Part shown: in pieces, positions 25,164 through 33,389 of the stretch | Layout of the letters: each line of letters opens with the position of its first letter | How positions within the stretch are numbered: the stretch's first letter is position 1 | From: Solitalea lacus | Lineage (GTDB): Bacteria > Bacteroidota > Bacteroidia > Sphingobacteriales > Sphingobacteriaceae | Assembly: GCF_022014595.1 (NCBI RefSeq) | Contig: NZ_CP091740.1 | Location: 930,001 to 994,000 of the forward strand | DNA length: 64,000 bases | Direction: 5' to 3' | Position numbers and translations under genes: made by a program | Notes under the pieces: generated by a model | What the model was told of the DNA's origin: nothing | Seen by the model: only the letters and a program-made list of their open reading frames with translations | The model's database searches: none

Positions 25164-25171
25164 TATCTTTG
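25164..25171 (+). promoter_or_regulatory. Bacteroidota -7 box upstream of ndk
   Basis: TATCTTTG matches TAnnTTTG. No convincing TTG sits 19 bases upstream. It implies a leader of about 110 bases that contains the hairpin at 25188-25243. Confidence 0.6.
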
Positions 25172-25187
25172 CGGCAAATTTTTAAAA

Positions 25188-25243
25188 TAGCTTTAATCAA
25201 GCTTATCTCGTTGTATGACAGCTTTTAAGATTGATTAAGCCTA
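25188..25243 (+). promoter_or_regulatory. Long stem-loop in the ndk leader
   Basis: TAGCTTTAATCAAGCTTA (25188-25205) is complementary at 15 of 18 positions to TAAGATTGATTAAGCCTA (25226-25243). No T tract follows, so it is not a plain terminator. It lies between the presumed transcription start and ndk. Confidence 0.5.
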
Positions 25244-25287
25244 GTAGAACCAGTCAAGTTAAGTACAATAAAATTTATCAATAAAAG

Positions 25288-25707
25288 ATGGCTACAAACA
25301 GAACCTTCACAATGATTAAGCCTGATGCAGTGGCAAATGGCCATTCAGGCGCTATTTTAGATCGCATGATTAAAGCAGGCTATAAAGTTGTTGCGTTAAA
25401 ATACACTAAATTATCAGCGGAAACTGCAGGACAGTTTTATGCCATTCACAGTGAGCGACCTTTTTACAATGATTTAGTAAGCTTCATGTCTTCAGGTCCG
25501 ATTTACGCGGCTATTTTAGAGAAGGATAACGCAGTAGAGGATTTTCGTAAATTTATCGGTGCTACTGATCCAGCAAAAGCTGATGCAGGTACTATCCGTG
25601 CTGACTTTGCAAAATCTATTGATGCAAATGCAATTCATGGTTCTGATTCAGATGAAAACGCTGCTATTGAAGGCAACTTCTTCTTCTCAAGCTTTGAGCG
25701 TTTCTAA
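25288..25707 (+). CDS. ndk: Nucleoside-diphosphate kinase
   Basis: The 139-residue enzyme transfers the gamma phosphate of ATP to nucleoside diphosphates through a phosphohistidine. His117 in [12 protein letters not shown] is the active-site residue, within the family's N-x2-H-G-S-D signature. The N-terminal [10 protein letters not shown] and RPFY segments are also typical. The length is standard for bacterial hexameric or tetrameric Ndk. It stands alone with its own leader and terminator. Confidence 0.97.
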   Translation: MATNRTFTMIKPDAVANGHSGAILDRMIKAGYKVVALKYTKLSAETAGQFYAIHSERPFYNDLVSFMSSGPIYAAILEKDNAVEDFRKFIGATDPAKADAGTIRADFAKSIDANAIHGSDSDENAAIEGNFFFSSFERF

Positions 25708-25728
25708 TAAGCTTATTGGCTAGTTATA

Positions 25729-25768
25729 ATAAGAGCGCCGGTTAAATTAATCGGCGCTCTTTCTTTTT
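25729..25768. terminator. Terminator between ndk and the arsC-like gene
   Basis: AAGAGCGCCG pairs with CGGCGCTCTT, followed by TCTTTTTC, between convergent genes. Confidence 0.86.
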
Positions 25769-25781
25769 CAATGATTGTCTA

Positions 25782-26123
25782 TTACTTTATAAATTCAATA
25801 ACCTTTTCTATTGGACGCCCAATTACTGCTTTGTTACCATCAATAATTACCGGGCGCTCCATTAATTGCGGGAAATCAATCATCGCTTTAATTATTTCAT
25901 CATCAGAAAGACTTTTTCCTGCAAACTGCTCTTTCCATAATTCTTCTTTCGTGCGAACCAGCTCAATTGGTTTAATGCCAATTAGTTCGATAATTCCTTT
26001 TAGCTGATCAAAGTCAAGTTTATTATCAATGTATTTGATAATTTCTATCTGCAGTCCTTTTTCTTCCAAGGTTTTCAGAACATTCCTGCTGGTGCTGCAA
26101 CGAGGGTTATGTAATATTTTCAT
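25782..26123 (-). CDS. ArsC family (glutaredoxin-dependent arsenate reductase-like) protein
   Basis: The 113-residue thioredoxin-fold protein has the ArsC/YffB start MKILHNPRCSTSRNVL, with the active-site Cys9. The arsenate-binding Arg region is visible in ERPVIIDGNKAVIGRP near residue 90. It may reduce arsenate with glutathione-type thiols and glutaredoxin. No arsR, arsB or acr3 gene is near, so a role outside arsenic resistance (YffB-like) is equally possible. It is followed upstream on this strand by dciA and recF. Confidence 0.85.
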   Translation of the reverse strand: MKILHNPRCSTSRNVLKTLEEKGLQIEIIKYIDNKLDFDQLKGIIELIGIKPIELVRTKEELWKEQFAGKSLSDDEIIKAMIDFPQLMERPVIIDGNKAVIGRPIEKVIEFIK

Positions 26124-26147
26124 TTTATAATGTTAATGAGGAATTAT

Positions 26148-26441
26148 CTATAAGAAAACAACATCATCAATCAGCTTGCTTCCAGTTCTGTCGTTTACAA
26201 CTTCAACAATTTTATCTTTTGCACGGGTAAGTTCATGGCGAAGCGCGGCTGAGTCGAGCCGAACAAATAGCTTACGGTTCCGAATAAATAGTTCAGAAGT
26301 TCTGTTAGCCACCATTGGGCCCATAATATCGGACCAGGATTGCACAATGTTCACTTCATTGTATTTATCCTTCAGTTTATAGGTGTTAAGCAATAGCTCT
26401 ATTGCTTCTTTAAGACTTTGTTCGTTTGATTTTTTAAACAT
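26148..26441 (-). CDS. DciA-like DUF721 protein, helicase loading
   Basis: The 97-residue DUF721 protein shows YNEVNIVQSWSDIMGPMVAN and a following KH-like segment (LFVRLDSAALRHELTRAKD). DciA is the ancestral loader of the replicative helicase DnaB in bacteria lacking DnaC or DnaI. Its place 34 bases downstream of recF, a replication-repair gene, supports the call. The end of the gene (VVNDRTGSKLIDDVVFL) is normal for short Bacteroidota versions. Confidence 0.85.
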   Translation of the reverse strand: MFKKSNEQSLKEAIELLLNTYKLKDKYNEVNIVQSWSDIMGPMVANRTSELFIRNRKLFVRLDSAALRHELTRAKDKIVEVVNDRTGSKLIDDVVFL

Positions 26442-26475
26442 AATTGATTGGTTTCATCGATCAGTTGCTGTTTGC

Positions 26476-27609
26476 TTATGCATTAAATACTTCGATGTTT
26501 TTTAAATGACCGCCTTCTACGGCGCCTTTATCTACTTTAAACACTTTTATCTCTCTCGCAATCTCATTAAAGACTTTTTCAACTCGCTCACGATTAGTGT
26601 CGGTAATGAAAATTTGTCCAAAATTGTCATGTACTACCATTTCCATCAGCTTTTTGATACGCAAATCATCAAGCTTGTCAAAAATATCATCAAGCAATAA
26701 AAGTGGCTTAAAGCTCTTAATTTGAGTAAGATAACTGTATTGGGCAAGTTTTAGTGCTATTAAAAAAGATTTTTGCTGTCCTTGTGAACCGAATTTCTTC
26801 AGGGGATAGCCATGAATTGAAAATTCTAGTTCATCTTTATGGATGCCAAATCCTGTTCTCTGTAAAAGACGATCTTTTTGAAAGTTACGGGCTAGTCCGA
26901 CTTGGTAACTCTCATTATTTAGCTGTGAATTGTATTGTAAGGTTACCTGTTCCGCTTCTCCACTAAGGTAGCGATAATGTTCGTCAAAAATAGGAGTGAA
27001 TATCTCTAAAAAAGTTTTACGTTTTTGATAAATCTCCGTTCCGGTGACAATGAGCTGCTGATCATAAATGGACAACAAATCAGTATCATATTGACCAGTT
27101 TCAGCAAACCGACGTAACAAACTGTTGCGATTGGTTAGATTTTTATTGTACAGAATGAGGGTGTCTAAATATTTGTTATCGGTTTGCGAAATAACATTGT
27201 CAATAAACTTTCTTCGTTCTTCACTGCCTTCAATTACCAAACTAATGTCGTAGGGCGATATCATCACCAATGGAAACTGTCCAATATGGTCAGCCAGACG
27301 TGTATAATCTTTTTTGTTACGTTTAAACTGTTTCTTTTGATTGCGCTTCAGTCCGCAATAAATAGTTTCTTGCAGTTCTTGTTTTTCAAATACACCCTGC
27401 AGCATAAAATAGTCTTGCTCGTAACGTATTTGTTGGCTATCAACCGGATTAAAGTAACTTTTGCACAGCGATAAATAATGAATGGCATCCAGTAAATTGG
27501 TTTTCCCGGCGCCATTATGCCCCACAAAACAATTTACCTCCGGATGAAACTCTAGTTCTGCCTCCGGGTAATTCTTAAAATTGAGTAATGTAAGTTTTTG
27601 CAGGTACAT
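26476..27609 (-). CDS. recF: DNA replication and repair protein RecF
   Basis: This 377-residue SMC-like ATPase loads RecA at single-strand gaps with RecO and RecR. Walker A is GHNGAGKTNLLDAI (about residue 30), the signature region is GSQGQQKSFLIALKLAQ (about 283) and Walker B is LLLLDDIFDKLDD (about 306). The terminal region is slightly longer than in E. coli RecF. It is the first gene of a recF-dciA pair. Its divergent neighbour at 27696 has its own promoter. Confidence 0.96.
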   Translation of the reverse strand: MYLQKLTLLNFKNYPEAELEFHPEVNCFVGHNGAGKTNLLDAIHYLSLCKSYFNPVDSQQIRYEQDYFMLQGVFEKQELQETIYCGLKRNQKKQFKRNKKDYTRLADHIGQFPLVMISPYDISLVIEGSEERRKFIDNVISQTDNKYLDTLILYNKNLTNRNSLLRRFAETGQYDTDLLSIYDQQLIVTGTEIYQKRKTFLEIFTPIFDEHYRYLSGEAEQVTLQYNSQLNNESYQVGLARNFQKDRLLQRTGFGIHKDELEFSIHGYPLKKFGSQGQQKSFLIALKLAQYSYLTQIKSFKPLLLLDDIFDKLDDLRIKKLMEMVVHDNFGQIFITDTNRERVEKVFNEIAREIKVFKVDKGAVEGGHLKNIEVFNA

Positions 27610-27646
27610 CCGACAAAATTAAGCATCCTCCAAATAAAAATCGGAC

Positions 27647-27676
27647 TTGCGTAAAAAGATTAAAATAGTATTTTTG
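27647..27676 (+). promoter_or_regulatory. Consensus Bacteroidota promoter for the TPR gene
   Basis: TTG (27647-27649), 19 bases, then TATTTTTG (27669-27676): both elements and the spacing match the primary-sigma consensus of Bacteroidota. It leaves a leader of about 12-15 bases before ATG 27696. Confidence 0.8.
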
Positions 27677-27695
27677 CGCACTCAATATAGTACAA

Positions 27696-28382
27696 ATGGC
27701 AAATAATCAAGAGAATAATCATCAAGATATCGGTGGTGGTTTAGATTTACAAGGGCAGTTCGGTAAAACAGAACAATTTGTTACAGAAAATAAAAAAAGC
27801 CTTTTAATCATTTTAGGCGCAGTGGTTGTTATGGGTGGTTTATTCATTGGATGGAACCTGTACCATAAAAGCCAGGATAAAGAAGCGCAAGACCAAATGT
27901 TCAGAGCTGAGCAATATTTTGAGGTTGATTCATTAGATAAGGCGCTGAACGGTGATGGAAACTATCCGGGCTTTGCAAAAATTATTGATGAATATAGTGG
28001 TACTAAAGCTGCTAACCTTGCTTATTACTATGCAGGTATTTGCTACCTGAAAAAAGGTGAGTACCAAAAAGCCATTGACCATCTTGAAAGCTACAGTTCA
28101 AAAGACGAAGTCACCAGTGCTACTTCATTAGGAGCTATCGGTGATGCTTACAGTGAGTTAAAGCAATATGAGAAAGCCGCTGATTTTTACCAAAAGGCAG
28201 CTGATAAAAAATTGCAAAGCTTTTCGCCAATTTATTTAATGAAATTGGGTATGATTTACGAAGAGTTGAAAAAGAACGATAAAGCTATTGAAGCATACAA
28301 TACAATTAAAACTGAATATAGTGATTCTCAGCAAGCTCGTACAATTGATGAGTACATTGCTCGCGCAGAAGCTAAGTTGTAA
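27696..28382 (+). CDS. Membrane-anchored tetratricopeptide repeat protein
   Basis: The 228-residue protein has a short cytoplasmic N-terminus, one membrane helix (about 34-53, LLIILGAVVVMGGLFIGW) and three or more TPR units (about 100-220), with motifs such as AYYYAGICYLKKGEYQKAID and GDAYSELKQYEKAADFYQKA. The topology resembles YfgM, which works with the SecYEG/PpiD chaperone network, but the resemblance is architectural. It is followed by its own terminator before ribH. Confidence 0.85.
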   Translation: MANNQENNHQDIGGGLDLQGQFGKTEQFVTENKKSLLIILGAVVVMGGLFIGWNLYHKSQDKEAQDQMFRAEQYFEVDSLDKALNGDGNYPGFAKIIDEYSGTKAANLAYYYAGICYLKKGEYQKAIDHLESYSSKDEVTSATSLGAIGDAYSELKQYEKAADFYQKAADKKLQSFSPIYLMKLGMIYEELKKNDKAIEAYNTIKTEYSDSQQARTIDEYIARAEAKL

Positions 28383-28404
28383 TCAGTTGAATTGAAAGAG
28401 ATTG

Positions 28405-28446
28405 AAAACGGTGAACGGTGTTTTAGCTGCTCACCGTTTTTTTATT
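28405..28446 (+). terminator. Terminator after the TPR gene
   Basis: AAAACGGTGA pairs with TCACCGTTTT, followed by a T-rich tract, between the TPR gene and ribH. Confidence 0.86.
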
Positions 28447-28488
28447 TTAAAGTAAATATTTTTAATCATTAATTAACCATTTATCAAG

Positions 28489-28983
28489 ATGGCTACAGCA
28501 TATAAAAATCTTTCCGATTTTTCAGAATCAGAGGTTCCTTCTGCAGAAGGGTTTAAGTTTGGGATTGCGGTTTCTGAATGGAATCAAAAAGTAACCGGGG
28601 CATTGTTGCATGGCGCTATTGAAACGCTAAAAAAATATGGTGCTTCTGAGGAGCAGATAGTTGTTCATGCGGTACCTGGTACTTTTGAATTAAGTACCGG
28701 AGCGCAACTGCTATTAGAATATGGTGATTTTGATGCCGTAATTTGCTTGGGTTGCGTTGTTCAGGGTGAGACTCGTCATTTTGATTTTATTTGTGATGCG
28801 GTATCGCATGGTATTACAAACGTGGCTCTACAATATAAAAAACCAGTGATTTTTGGAGTTCTTACTACCGACAATATGCAACAAGCAATTGAGCGATCGG
28901 GTGGGCGTCATGGCAACAAGGGCGATGAAGCCGCTGTTACAGCAATTAAAATGGTTGAATTTGCTAAAAAAATGAAAAATTAA
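28489..28983 (+). CDS. ribH: 6,7-dimethyl-8-ribityllumazine synthase
   Basis: The 164-residue enzyme makes lumazine, the precursor of riboflavin, from the RibA and RibD/RibG pathway products. Family motifs present are FGIAVSEWN near residue 24, the VPGTFELSTGAQ loop (about 62) and GETRHFDFICDAV with the catalytic His97. The length fits icosahedral RibH. No other riboflavin gene or FMN riboswitch is visible nearby. Two mini-lipoprotein genes follow directly. Confidence 0.96.
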   Translation: MATAYKNLSDFSESEVPSAEGFKFGIAVSEWNQKVTGALLHGAIETLKKYGASEEQIVVHAVPGTFELSTGAQLLLEYGDFDAVICLGCVVQGETRHFDFICDAVSHGITNVALQYKKPVIFGVLTTDNMQQAIERSGGRHGNKGDEAAVTAIKMVEFAKKMKN

Positions 28984-29010
28984 TAACCAAAAGGCAAGTT
29001 TTACGTATAA

Positions 29011-29172
29011 ATGGTTATGAAAAAATCAGTTCTACTGTTCATGCTTGCCTGTATATTAGCAGTGCCGGTACTAGAGGCTTGTTCCTCATATCAGTGTCCC
29101 GCCTATAGTTCGGTAAAAAAAGCAAAACCGGTAAAATCTAAAGGCAAAAAGAAAGATCGATTTAAGGACTAA
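29011..29172 (+). CDS. Mini-lipoprotein, first of a paralogous pair
   Basis: The 53-residue protein starts at ATG 29011 (or 29017, MKKSVLLFM). It is a lipoprotein signal peptide with the lipobox VLEAC, followed by CSSYQCPAYSSVKKAKP and a Lys-rich tail ending KKDRFKD. Only about 30 residues remain after cleavage. A second gene 84 bases downstream encodes the same layout, with CPAYSTVKK in the same place. I do not know a function. It may be cotranscribed with ribH, 28 bases upstream. Confidence 0.7.
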   Translation: MVMKKSVLLFMLACILAVPVLEACSSYQCPAYSSVKKAKPVKSKGKKKDRFKD

Positions 29173-29255
29173 TTTTTGCATAGTATTTATAATCAGTAAA
29201 CCTTATTTCGTTTTATTGATTATTCTGTTAAATTAATCAACTAAACTCATAGCTA

Positions 29256-29384
29256 ATGAAACGTATTGCTATTCTCCTTCTCTGTGCATTTGTTGCAGGT
29301 ACTGTTTTAGACTCTTGCCGCAGCGGCGAAAAATGTCCGGCTTACTCTACAGTTAAAAAAGGTAAAAAATCAAGATATTATTAA
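29256..29384 (+). CDS. Mini-lipoprotein, second of a paralogous pair
   Basis: The 42-residue protein starts MKRIAILLLCAFVAG. The lipobox VLDSC puts the lipidated Cys near residue 21. The mature part is about 22 residues: CRSGEKCPAYSTVKK plus a basic tail. It shares C-P-A-Y-S-S/T-V-K-K with the gene upstream. Its TAA stop (29382-29384) overlaps the ATG of ytxJ at 29384, so translation of the two is probably coupled. Confidence 0.72.
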   Translation: MKRIAILLLCAFVAGTVLDSCRSGEKCPAYSTVKKGKKSRYY

Positions 29385-29716
29385 TGAATTGGATTGAGCT
29401 GACTGCTGAAGTGCAATTGCAACAGATCAAGGCAAAAAAAAGTTTTAGTATTATTTTTAAGCACAGTAGCCGTTGTTCAATCAGCTTATTTGCTAAAAAA
29501 CGATTTGAGCAGGATTGGACTGAATTACCTGCTGAAACTGAGCTATATTTTCTCGATTTGTTGAATTATCGCCCTGTTTCGGCAGCCATTGCTGAGATTT
29601 TTCAGGTGCATCACGAATCTCCTCAATTATTATTGATTAAGGATGGGGAGTGCATCTATGAATCGTCCCATGGTGAAATAAACGTTTCAGATACCCTGGA
29701 ACAGATGATTATATAA
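29384..29716 (+). CDS. ytxJ: YtxJ-like monothiol bacilliredoxin (DUF2847)
   Basis: The 110-residue thioredoxin-fold protein fits the bacillithiol-system protein YtxJ: IIFKHSSRCSIS with a single redox Cys31, and the SPQLLLIKDGECIYESSHG cis-Pro strand. YtxJ/BrxC proteins are thought to remove bacillithiol from proteins or bacilliredoxins. A BrxA/BrxB-type gene lies at 57431 in this window, which supports bacillithiol use. The start overlaps the stop of the preceding mini-lipoprotein by one base. Confidence 0.88.
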   Translation: MNWIELTAEVQLQQIKAKKSFSIIFKHSSRCSISLFAKKRFEQDWTELPAETELYFLDLLNYRPVSAAIAEIFQVHHESPQLLLIKDGECIYESSHGEINVSDTLEQMII

Positions 29717-29719
29717 GTA

Positions 29720-29747
29720 ACAAAGCCCGGATTGTCCGGGCTTTGTT
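29720..29747 (+). terminator. Terminator-like hairpin after ytxJ
   Basis: ACAAAGCCCGG pairs perfectly with CCGGGCTTTGT around a 5-base loop. The following T run is short. Confidence 0.68.
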
Positions 29748-29796
29748 GATTATGGTAATTTGTTGAGAATAAGTTCAAAGTCAGTTTTATTAAGGC

Positions 29797-29804
29797 TATC
29801 TTTG
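29797..29804 (+). promoter_or_regulatory. Bacteroidota -7 box upstream of rocD
   Basis: TATCTTTG matches TAnnTTTG and lies 23 bases before ATG 29828, giving a very short leader. No clear -33 TTG at the standard spacing. Confidence 0.55.
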
Positions 29805-29827
29805 TTGCCCTACTCAATTACATAATT

Positions 29828-31072
29828 ATGACAGAAGCAGTTTTAGGATCACTTTCAACAGAGCTGATTGAATTGGAGAATAAGTATGGTGCACATAACT
29901 ATCATCCTTTACCCGTTGTACTTGATAAGGGTGAAGGAGTATATGTTTGGGATGTTGAAGGTAAACGTTATTACGATTTTCTTTCTGCATATTCTGCCGT
30001 AAACCAAGGGCATTGTCACCCTAAAATTATCAGCACTTTAATTGAGCAAGCCCAAAAGCTTACACTCACTTCACGAGCGTTTTACAACAGTACATTAGGC
30101 GAGTATGAAAAATTTGTAACAGGGTACTTTGGGTTTGATAAGGTGCTTCCTATGAATACAGGAGCCGAGGCTGTTGAAACTGCAATTAAAATTTGCAGAA
30201 AATGGGCATACGAGAAAAAAGGTCTCGTCGAGAACTCTGCCCAAATTATAGTTTGTGAACAGAATTTTCACGGACGTACTACCACAATTGTATCTTTTTC
30301 AAGCGACAAGGGTGCCAATAAAAACTTTGGACCATATCCTGAGGGTTTTATCCGTATTCCTTATAATGATATTGATGCCTTGGCGAAAGCTTTAGAAAAT
30401 CCTAATGTTGCCGGTTTCTTAGTGGAACCTATTCAAGGGGAAGCAGGTGTTTTTGTGCCTGATGAAGGTTACCTTACTAAAGCTCACTCGTTATGTAAGT
30501 CGAATAATGTGTTGTTTATCGCCGATGAGGTGCAAACCGGAATTGCCCGTACCGGTAAATTACTAGCATGCGACCATGAGAGCATTCATCCGGATGTATT
30601 GATTTTAGGTAAAGCCATTTCGGGAGGAGTACTTCCAGTGTCTGCTGTTTTGTGTAATGATGAAATCATGGAAGTTATTACCCCGGGAACTCATGGGTCT
30701 ACTTTTGGCGGGAATCCGCTAGCCAATAAGGTGGCAATGGCTGCATTATCGGTAGTTAGAGATGAACAATTAGCTGAAAATGCAGAACGCTTAGGGAGAT
30801 TGTTTCGTGCTGAGATGCAGAAGCTAGTGGATGAAACAGAGCTGTTAGTTTTGGTGCGTGGTAAGGGCTTATTAAATGCAGTAGTTGTGAACGATACAGA
30901 AGATAGTTCAACCGCATGGGAACTATGTGTACAGCTTAAAGAGAATGGGTTATTGGCAAAACCAACTCATGGAAATATTATTCGTTTTGCGCCTCCATTG
31001 GTTATGACTGAGGAGCAGTTGATGGAATGTGTGAACATCATCCGCAAAACTGTTTTAGCGTTTAAGAAATAA
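29828..31072 (+). CDS. rocD: Ornithine--oxo-acid transaminase
   Basis: The 414-residue PLP enzyme interconverts ornithine and glutamate-5-semialdehyde, linking arginine and proline metabolism. The class-III fold is clear: [20 protein letters not shown] near residue 100, [31 protein letters not shown] around 225, and the PLP lysine in [17 protein letters not shown]. The N-terminal [16 protein letters not shown] is characteristic of OAT rather than AstC. It is flanked by terminators and monocistronic. Confidence 0.94.
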   Translation: MTEAVLGSLSTELIELENKYGAHNYHPLPVVLDKGEGVYVWDVEGKRYYDFLSAYSAVNQGHCHPKIISTLIEQAQKLTLTSRAFYNSTLGEYEKFVTGYFGFDKVLPMNTGAEAVETAIKICRKWAYEKKGLVENSAQIIVCEQNFHGRTTTIVSFSSDKGANKNFGPYPEGFIRIPYNDIDALAKALENPNVAGFLVEPIQGEAGVFVPDEGYLTKAHSLCKSNNVLFIADEVQTGIARTGKLLACDHESIHPDVLILGKAISGGVLPVSAVLCNDEIMEVITPGTHGSTFGGNPLANKVAMAALSVVRDEQLAENAERLGRLFRAEMQKLVDETELLVLVRGKGLLNAVVVNDTEDSSTAWELCVQLKENGLLAKPTHGNIIRFAPPLVMTEEQLMECVNIIRKTVLAFKK

Positions 31073-31093
31073 AAAACTAATTTTCTAAAAAAT

Positions 31094-31130
31094 TAAAAAC
31101 GGCAATTCAATACTGAGTTGCCGTTTTTTG
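31094..31130 (+). terminator. Terminator of rocD
   Basis: AAAAACGGCAA pairs with TTGCCGTTTTTT and ends in a T run. Confidence 0.87.
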
Positions 31131-31151
31131 ATTACATAAAATTAACAGAAT

Positions 31152-31841
31152 ATGAAAAAGCTTGGTCTGATCGGTGGAATAAGCTGGGTTTCAACAGCCG
31201 ATTATTACAAATTGATCAATGAAGGTGTAAATGAGCGTTTGGGTGGATTAAATTTCGCAGAATGCATGATTCACTCATTCAATTATGCTGATATCAAAAG
31301 AAATAATGATAATAATGATTGGGATAGCACCTTAAAAATGATTACTCAGGCATCATTAGGCTTGAAACTGAGTGGTGCAGAGGCAATTATTTTATGCGCA
31401 AATACAATGCATAAAATAGCTGATGATTTAGAGGAGATTATAGGCTTGCCTGTTATTCACATTGCAACAGAAACAGCCAATGTGATTCATCAGCTAGGAA
31501 TCAAGAAAGTTGGATTATTGGGAACTAAGTTTACCATGGAGCTCGACTTTTTTAAAAATAAGTTATCGAATCAATCTATTGAAGCCTTGATTCCGGAAGT
31601 AGGGGACAGAGACTTTATTCAAGATACTATCTATTATGAACTTGGCAAAGGCATTGTTAAACAAGAAACCAAACAACGTTACATTTCAATAATTAACAAT
31701 CTTATTCATCAAGGTGCTGATGGAATAATTTTAGGATGTACCGAAATTCCGTTAATTATTAAACAAGAGGATGTTAGCAAACCGGTTTTTGATACAACAT
31801 TGATACATTCCAAGGCTGCAGTTGAATTTATTCTCTCTTAG
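31152..31841 (+). CDS. Aspartate/glutamate racemase family protein
   Basis: The 229-residue cofactor-independent racemase has both catalytic cysteines: Cys82 in ILCANTMHK and Cys196 in ILGCTEIPL. The N-terminus KKLGLIGGISWVSTADYY is that of the aspartate racemase branch. Substrate could be aspartate, glutamate or a related amino acid. Its stop codon (TAG 31839-31841) directly abuts the stop of the convergent GH3-type gene, with no bases between. Confidence 0.9.
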   Translation: MKKLGLIGGISWVSTADYYKLINEGVNERLGGLNFAECMIHSFNYADIKRNNDNNDWDSTLKMITQASLGLKLSGAEAIILCANTMHKIADDLEEIIGLPVIHIATETANVIHQLGIKKVGLLGTKFTMELDFFKNKLSNQSIEALIPEVGDRDFIQDTIYYELGKGIVKQETKQRYISIINNLIHQGADGIILGCTEIPLIIKQEDVSKPVFDTTLIHSKAAVEFILS

Positions 31842-33365
31842 TTAAATCGCTTGCTCTACCAATATTTCCAATAGTTCATTGAGGTATTTGCGGTCATTTG
31901 CTAAACGAGGGACTTTATGTTGTCCTCCCAGTTTACCTTTGCTTTTCATCCAAGTGTAAAACGTTCCACTTGGCGCAAGGTGTAACAACGGTCGGTGTAA
32001 AGCCATGTCTTTGTGTCGCTTAGCTTCATAGTCGGAGTTTTGCCTTTTAAGGTTTTCGTCCAATAGGTCTATAAAAGCCTCAATGTTTTCCGGCTGTTTT
32101 TCAAATTCAATGATCCACTCATGACCTCCATTTTCTTTTTCAGAGAAATAGATTGGTCCTGCAGTATAATCTTTGATAATAGAGTTGGTTGCTTTGGTAG
32201 CAGCAGTTAATGCTTGTTCAGCATTCTCAATAATTAGCTCTTCTCCAAAAGCATTGATAAAATGACGGGTTCTGCCAGTAATTTGTATGCGGAATGGATT
32301 TAAGCAAGTAAACCTAATCGTATCACCAATAAGATAGCGCCATAAACCACCATTGGTAGAAATAATAATGGCGTAATTTTTATTTAACTCAACTTCACTC
32401 AAATCCAACGTTTTGGCGAAAGGATTTCCATAATCTTCCATTGGCAAAAACTCATAATAAATACCGTAATCAAGCATTAACAACATATCATTGTTATTGC
32501 TTTGATCCTGGATGCCGAAAAAGCCTTCGGATGCATTATAGGTTTCCAAATAATACATTTCCTTTGAAGGAATGAGTTTGTGAAACTGATCACGATATGG
32601 AGTGAAGTTTACTGCTCCATGGATATATAGTTCAAGATTGGGCCAAACTTCCAACAAATTGGACTTTCCTGTAAGTTCTAGAATACGTTTGGCTAGAATC
32701 AATGTCCAGGTTGGTACACCGCTGATGTTTGTTACATCTTCATGCATGGTGGCATGCGCCATTTTTTCAATTTTGGCTTCCCACTCATCCATTAAGGCAA
32801 TTGAGATGTCAGGCACACGTAAAAATTCTGCCCATATAGGAAGGTTCTGAATCAAAACAGCTGAAAGGTCACCATAGCAAGATTCGTCATTTAACTGATT
32901 AATCTGATGGCTGCCGCCCATTACAAGGCTTTTGCCAGTAAATATTTTTGTTTCAGGTCGATTATTGCAATAGATGGCCAGCATGTCTTTACCGCCTTTG
33001 TAATGGCATTCTTCCAGCGATTCTTCACTTACCGGAATAAACTTGCTCTTATCACTGGTAGTGCCTGATGATTTAGCAAACCATGTTATATTGCTGGGCC
33101 ATAAGATATTTTTCTCTCCCTTCATCATACGTTCAATGAAAGGTTTCACTGAATCGTAATTCTGTATTGGAAAACGCTGTTTAAATTCTTGCGGACTGTC
33201 AATTGATTTAAAGTCATATTGTTTACCCCATTCGGTATTACGGGCCGTATTTACAAGATTAGAAAGCCATTCTTGCTGCACCTCATGAGGATATTTCATG
33301 AAAAGCTCAATCTGATGAATTCGCTTTTTCATGATCCATGAAACAATATTGTTGATGATTGACAT
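31842..33365 (-). CDS. GH3 (auxin-responsive promoter) family acyl-adenylating enzyme
   Basis: The 507-residue protein is a bacterial homologue of plant GH3 enzymes, which adenylate a carboxylate and join it to an amino acid or other amine. The three nucleotide motifs of the ANL superfamily are recognisable: WFAKSSGTTSDKSKFIPVS (about 93), TYNASEGFFGIQDQ (about 287) and WRYLIGDTIRFT (about 340). Bacteroidota widely carry such genes, and the substrates are not known to me. It lies 24 bases downstream of lptB on the same strand, so may be cotranscribed with it. Confidence 0.88.
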   Translation of the reverse strand: MSIINNIVSWIMKKRIHQIELFMKYPHEVQQEWLSNLVNTARNTEWGKQYDFKSIDSPQEFKQRFPIQNYDSVKPFIERMMKGEKNILWPSNITWFAKSSGTTSDKSKFIPVSEESLEECHYKGGKDMLAIYCNNRPETKIFTGKSLVMGGSHQINQLNDESCYGDLSAVLIQNLPIWAEFLRVPDISIALMDEWEAKIEKMAHATMHEDVTNISGVPTWTLILAKRILELTGKSNLLEVWPNLELYIHGAVNFTPYRDQFHKLIPSKEMYYLETYNASEGFFGIQDQSNNNDMLLMLDYGIYYEFLPMEDYGNPFAKTLDLSEVELNKNYAIIISTNGGLWRYLIGDTIRFTCLNPFRIQITGRTRHFINAFGEELIIENAEQALTAATKATNSIIKDYTAGPIYFSEKENGGHEWIIEFEKQPENIEAFIDLLDENLKRQNSDYEAKRHKDMALHRPLLHLAPSGTFYTWMKSKGKLGGQHKVPRLANDRKYLNELLEILVEQAI

Positions 33366-33389
33366 TTCTTTTGTATGATAGTCCTTAAG

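Noticed and set aside
28384-28488. FMN riboswitch before ribH
   Set aside because: The only structure there is a simple terminator of the preceding gene; none of the conserved FMN-aptamer blocks is visible.
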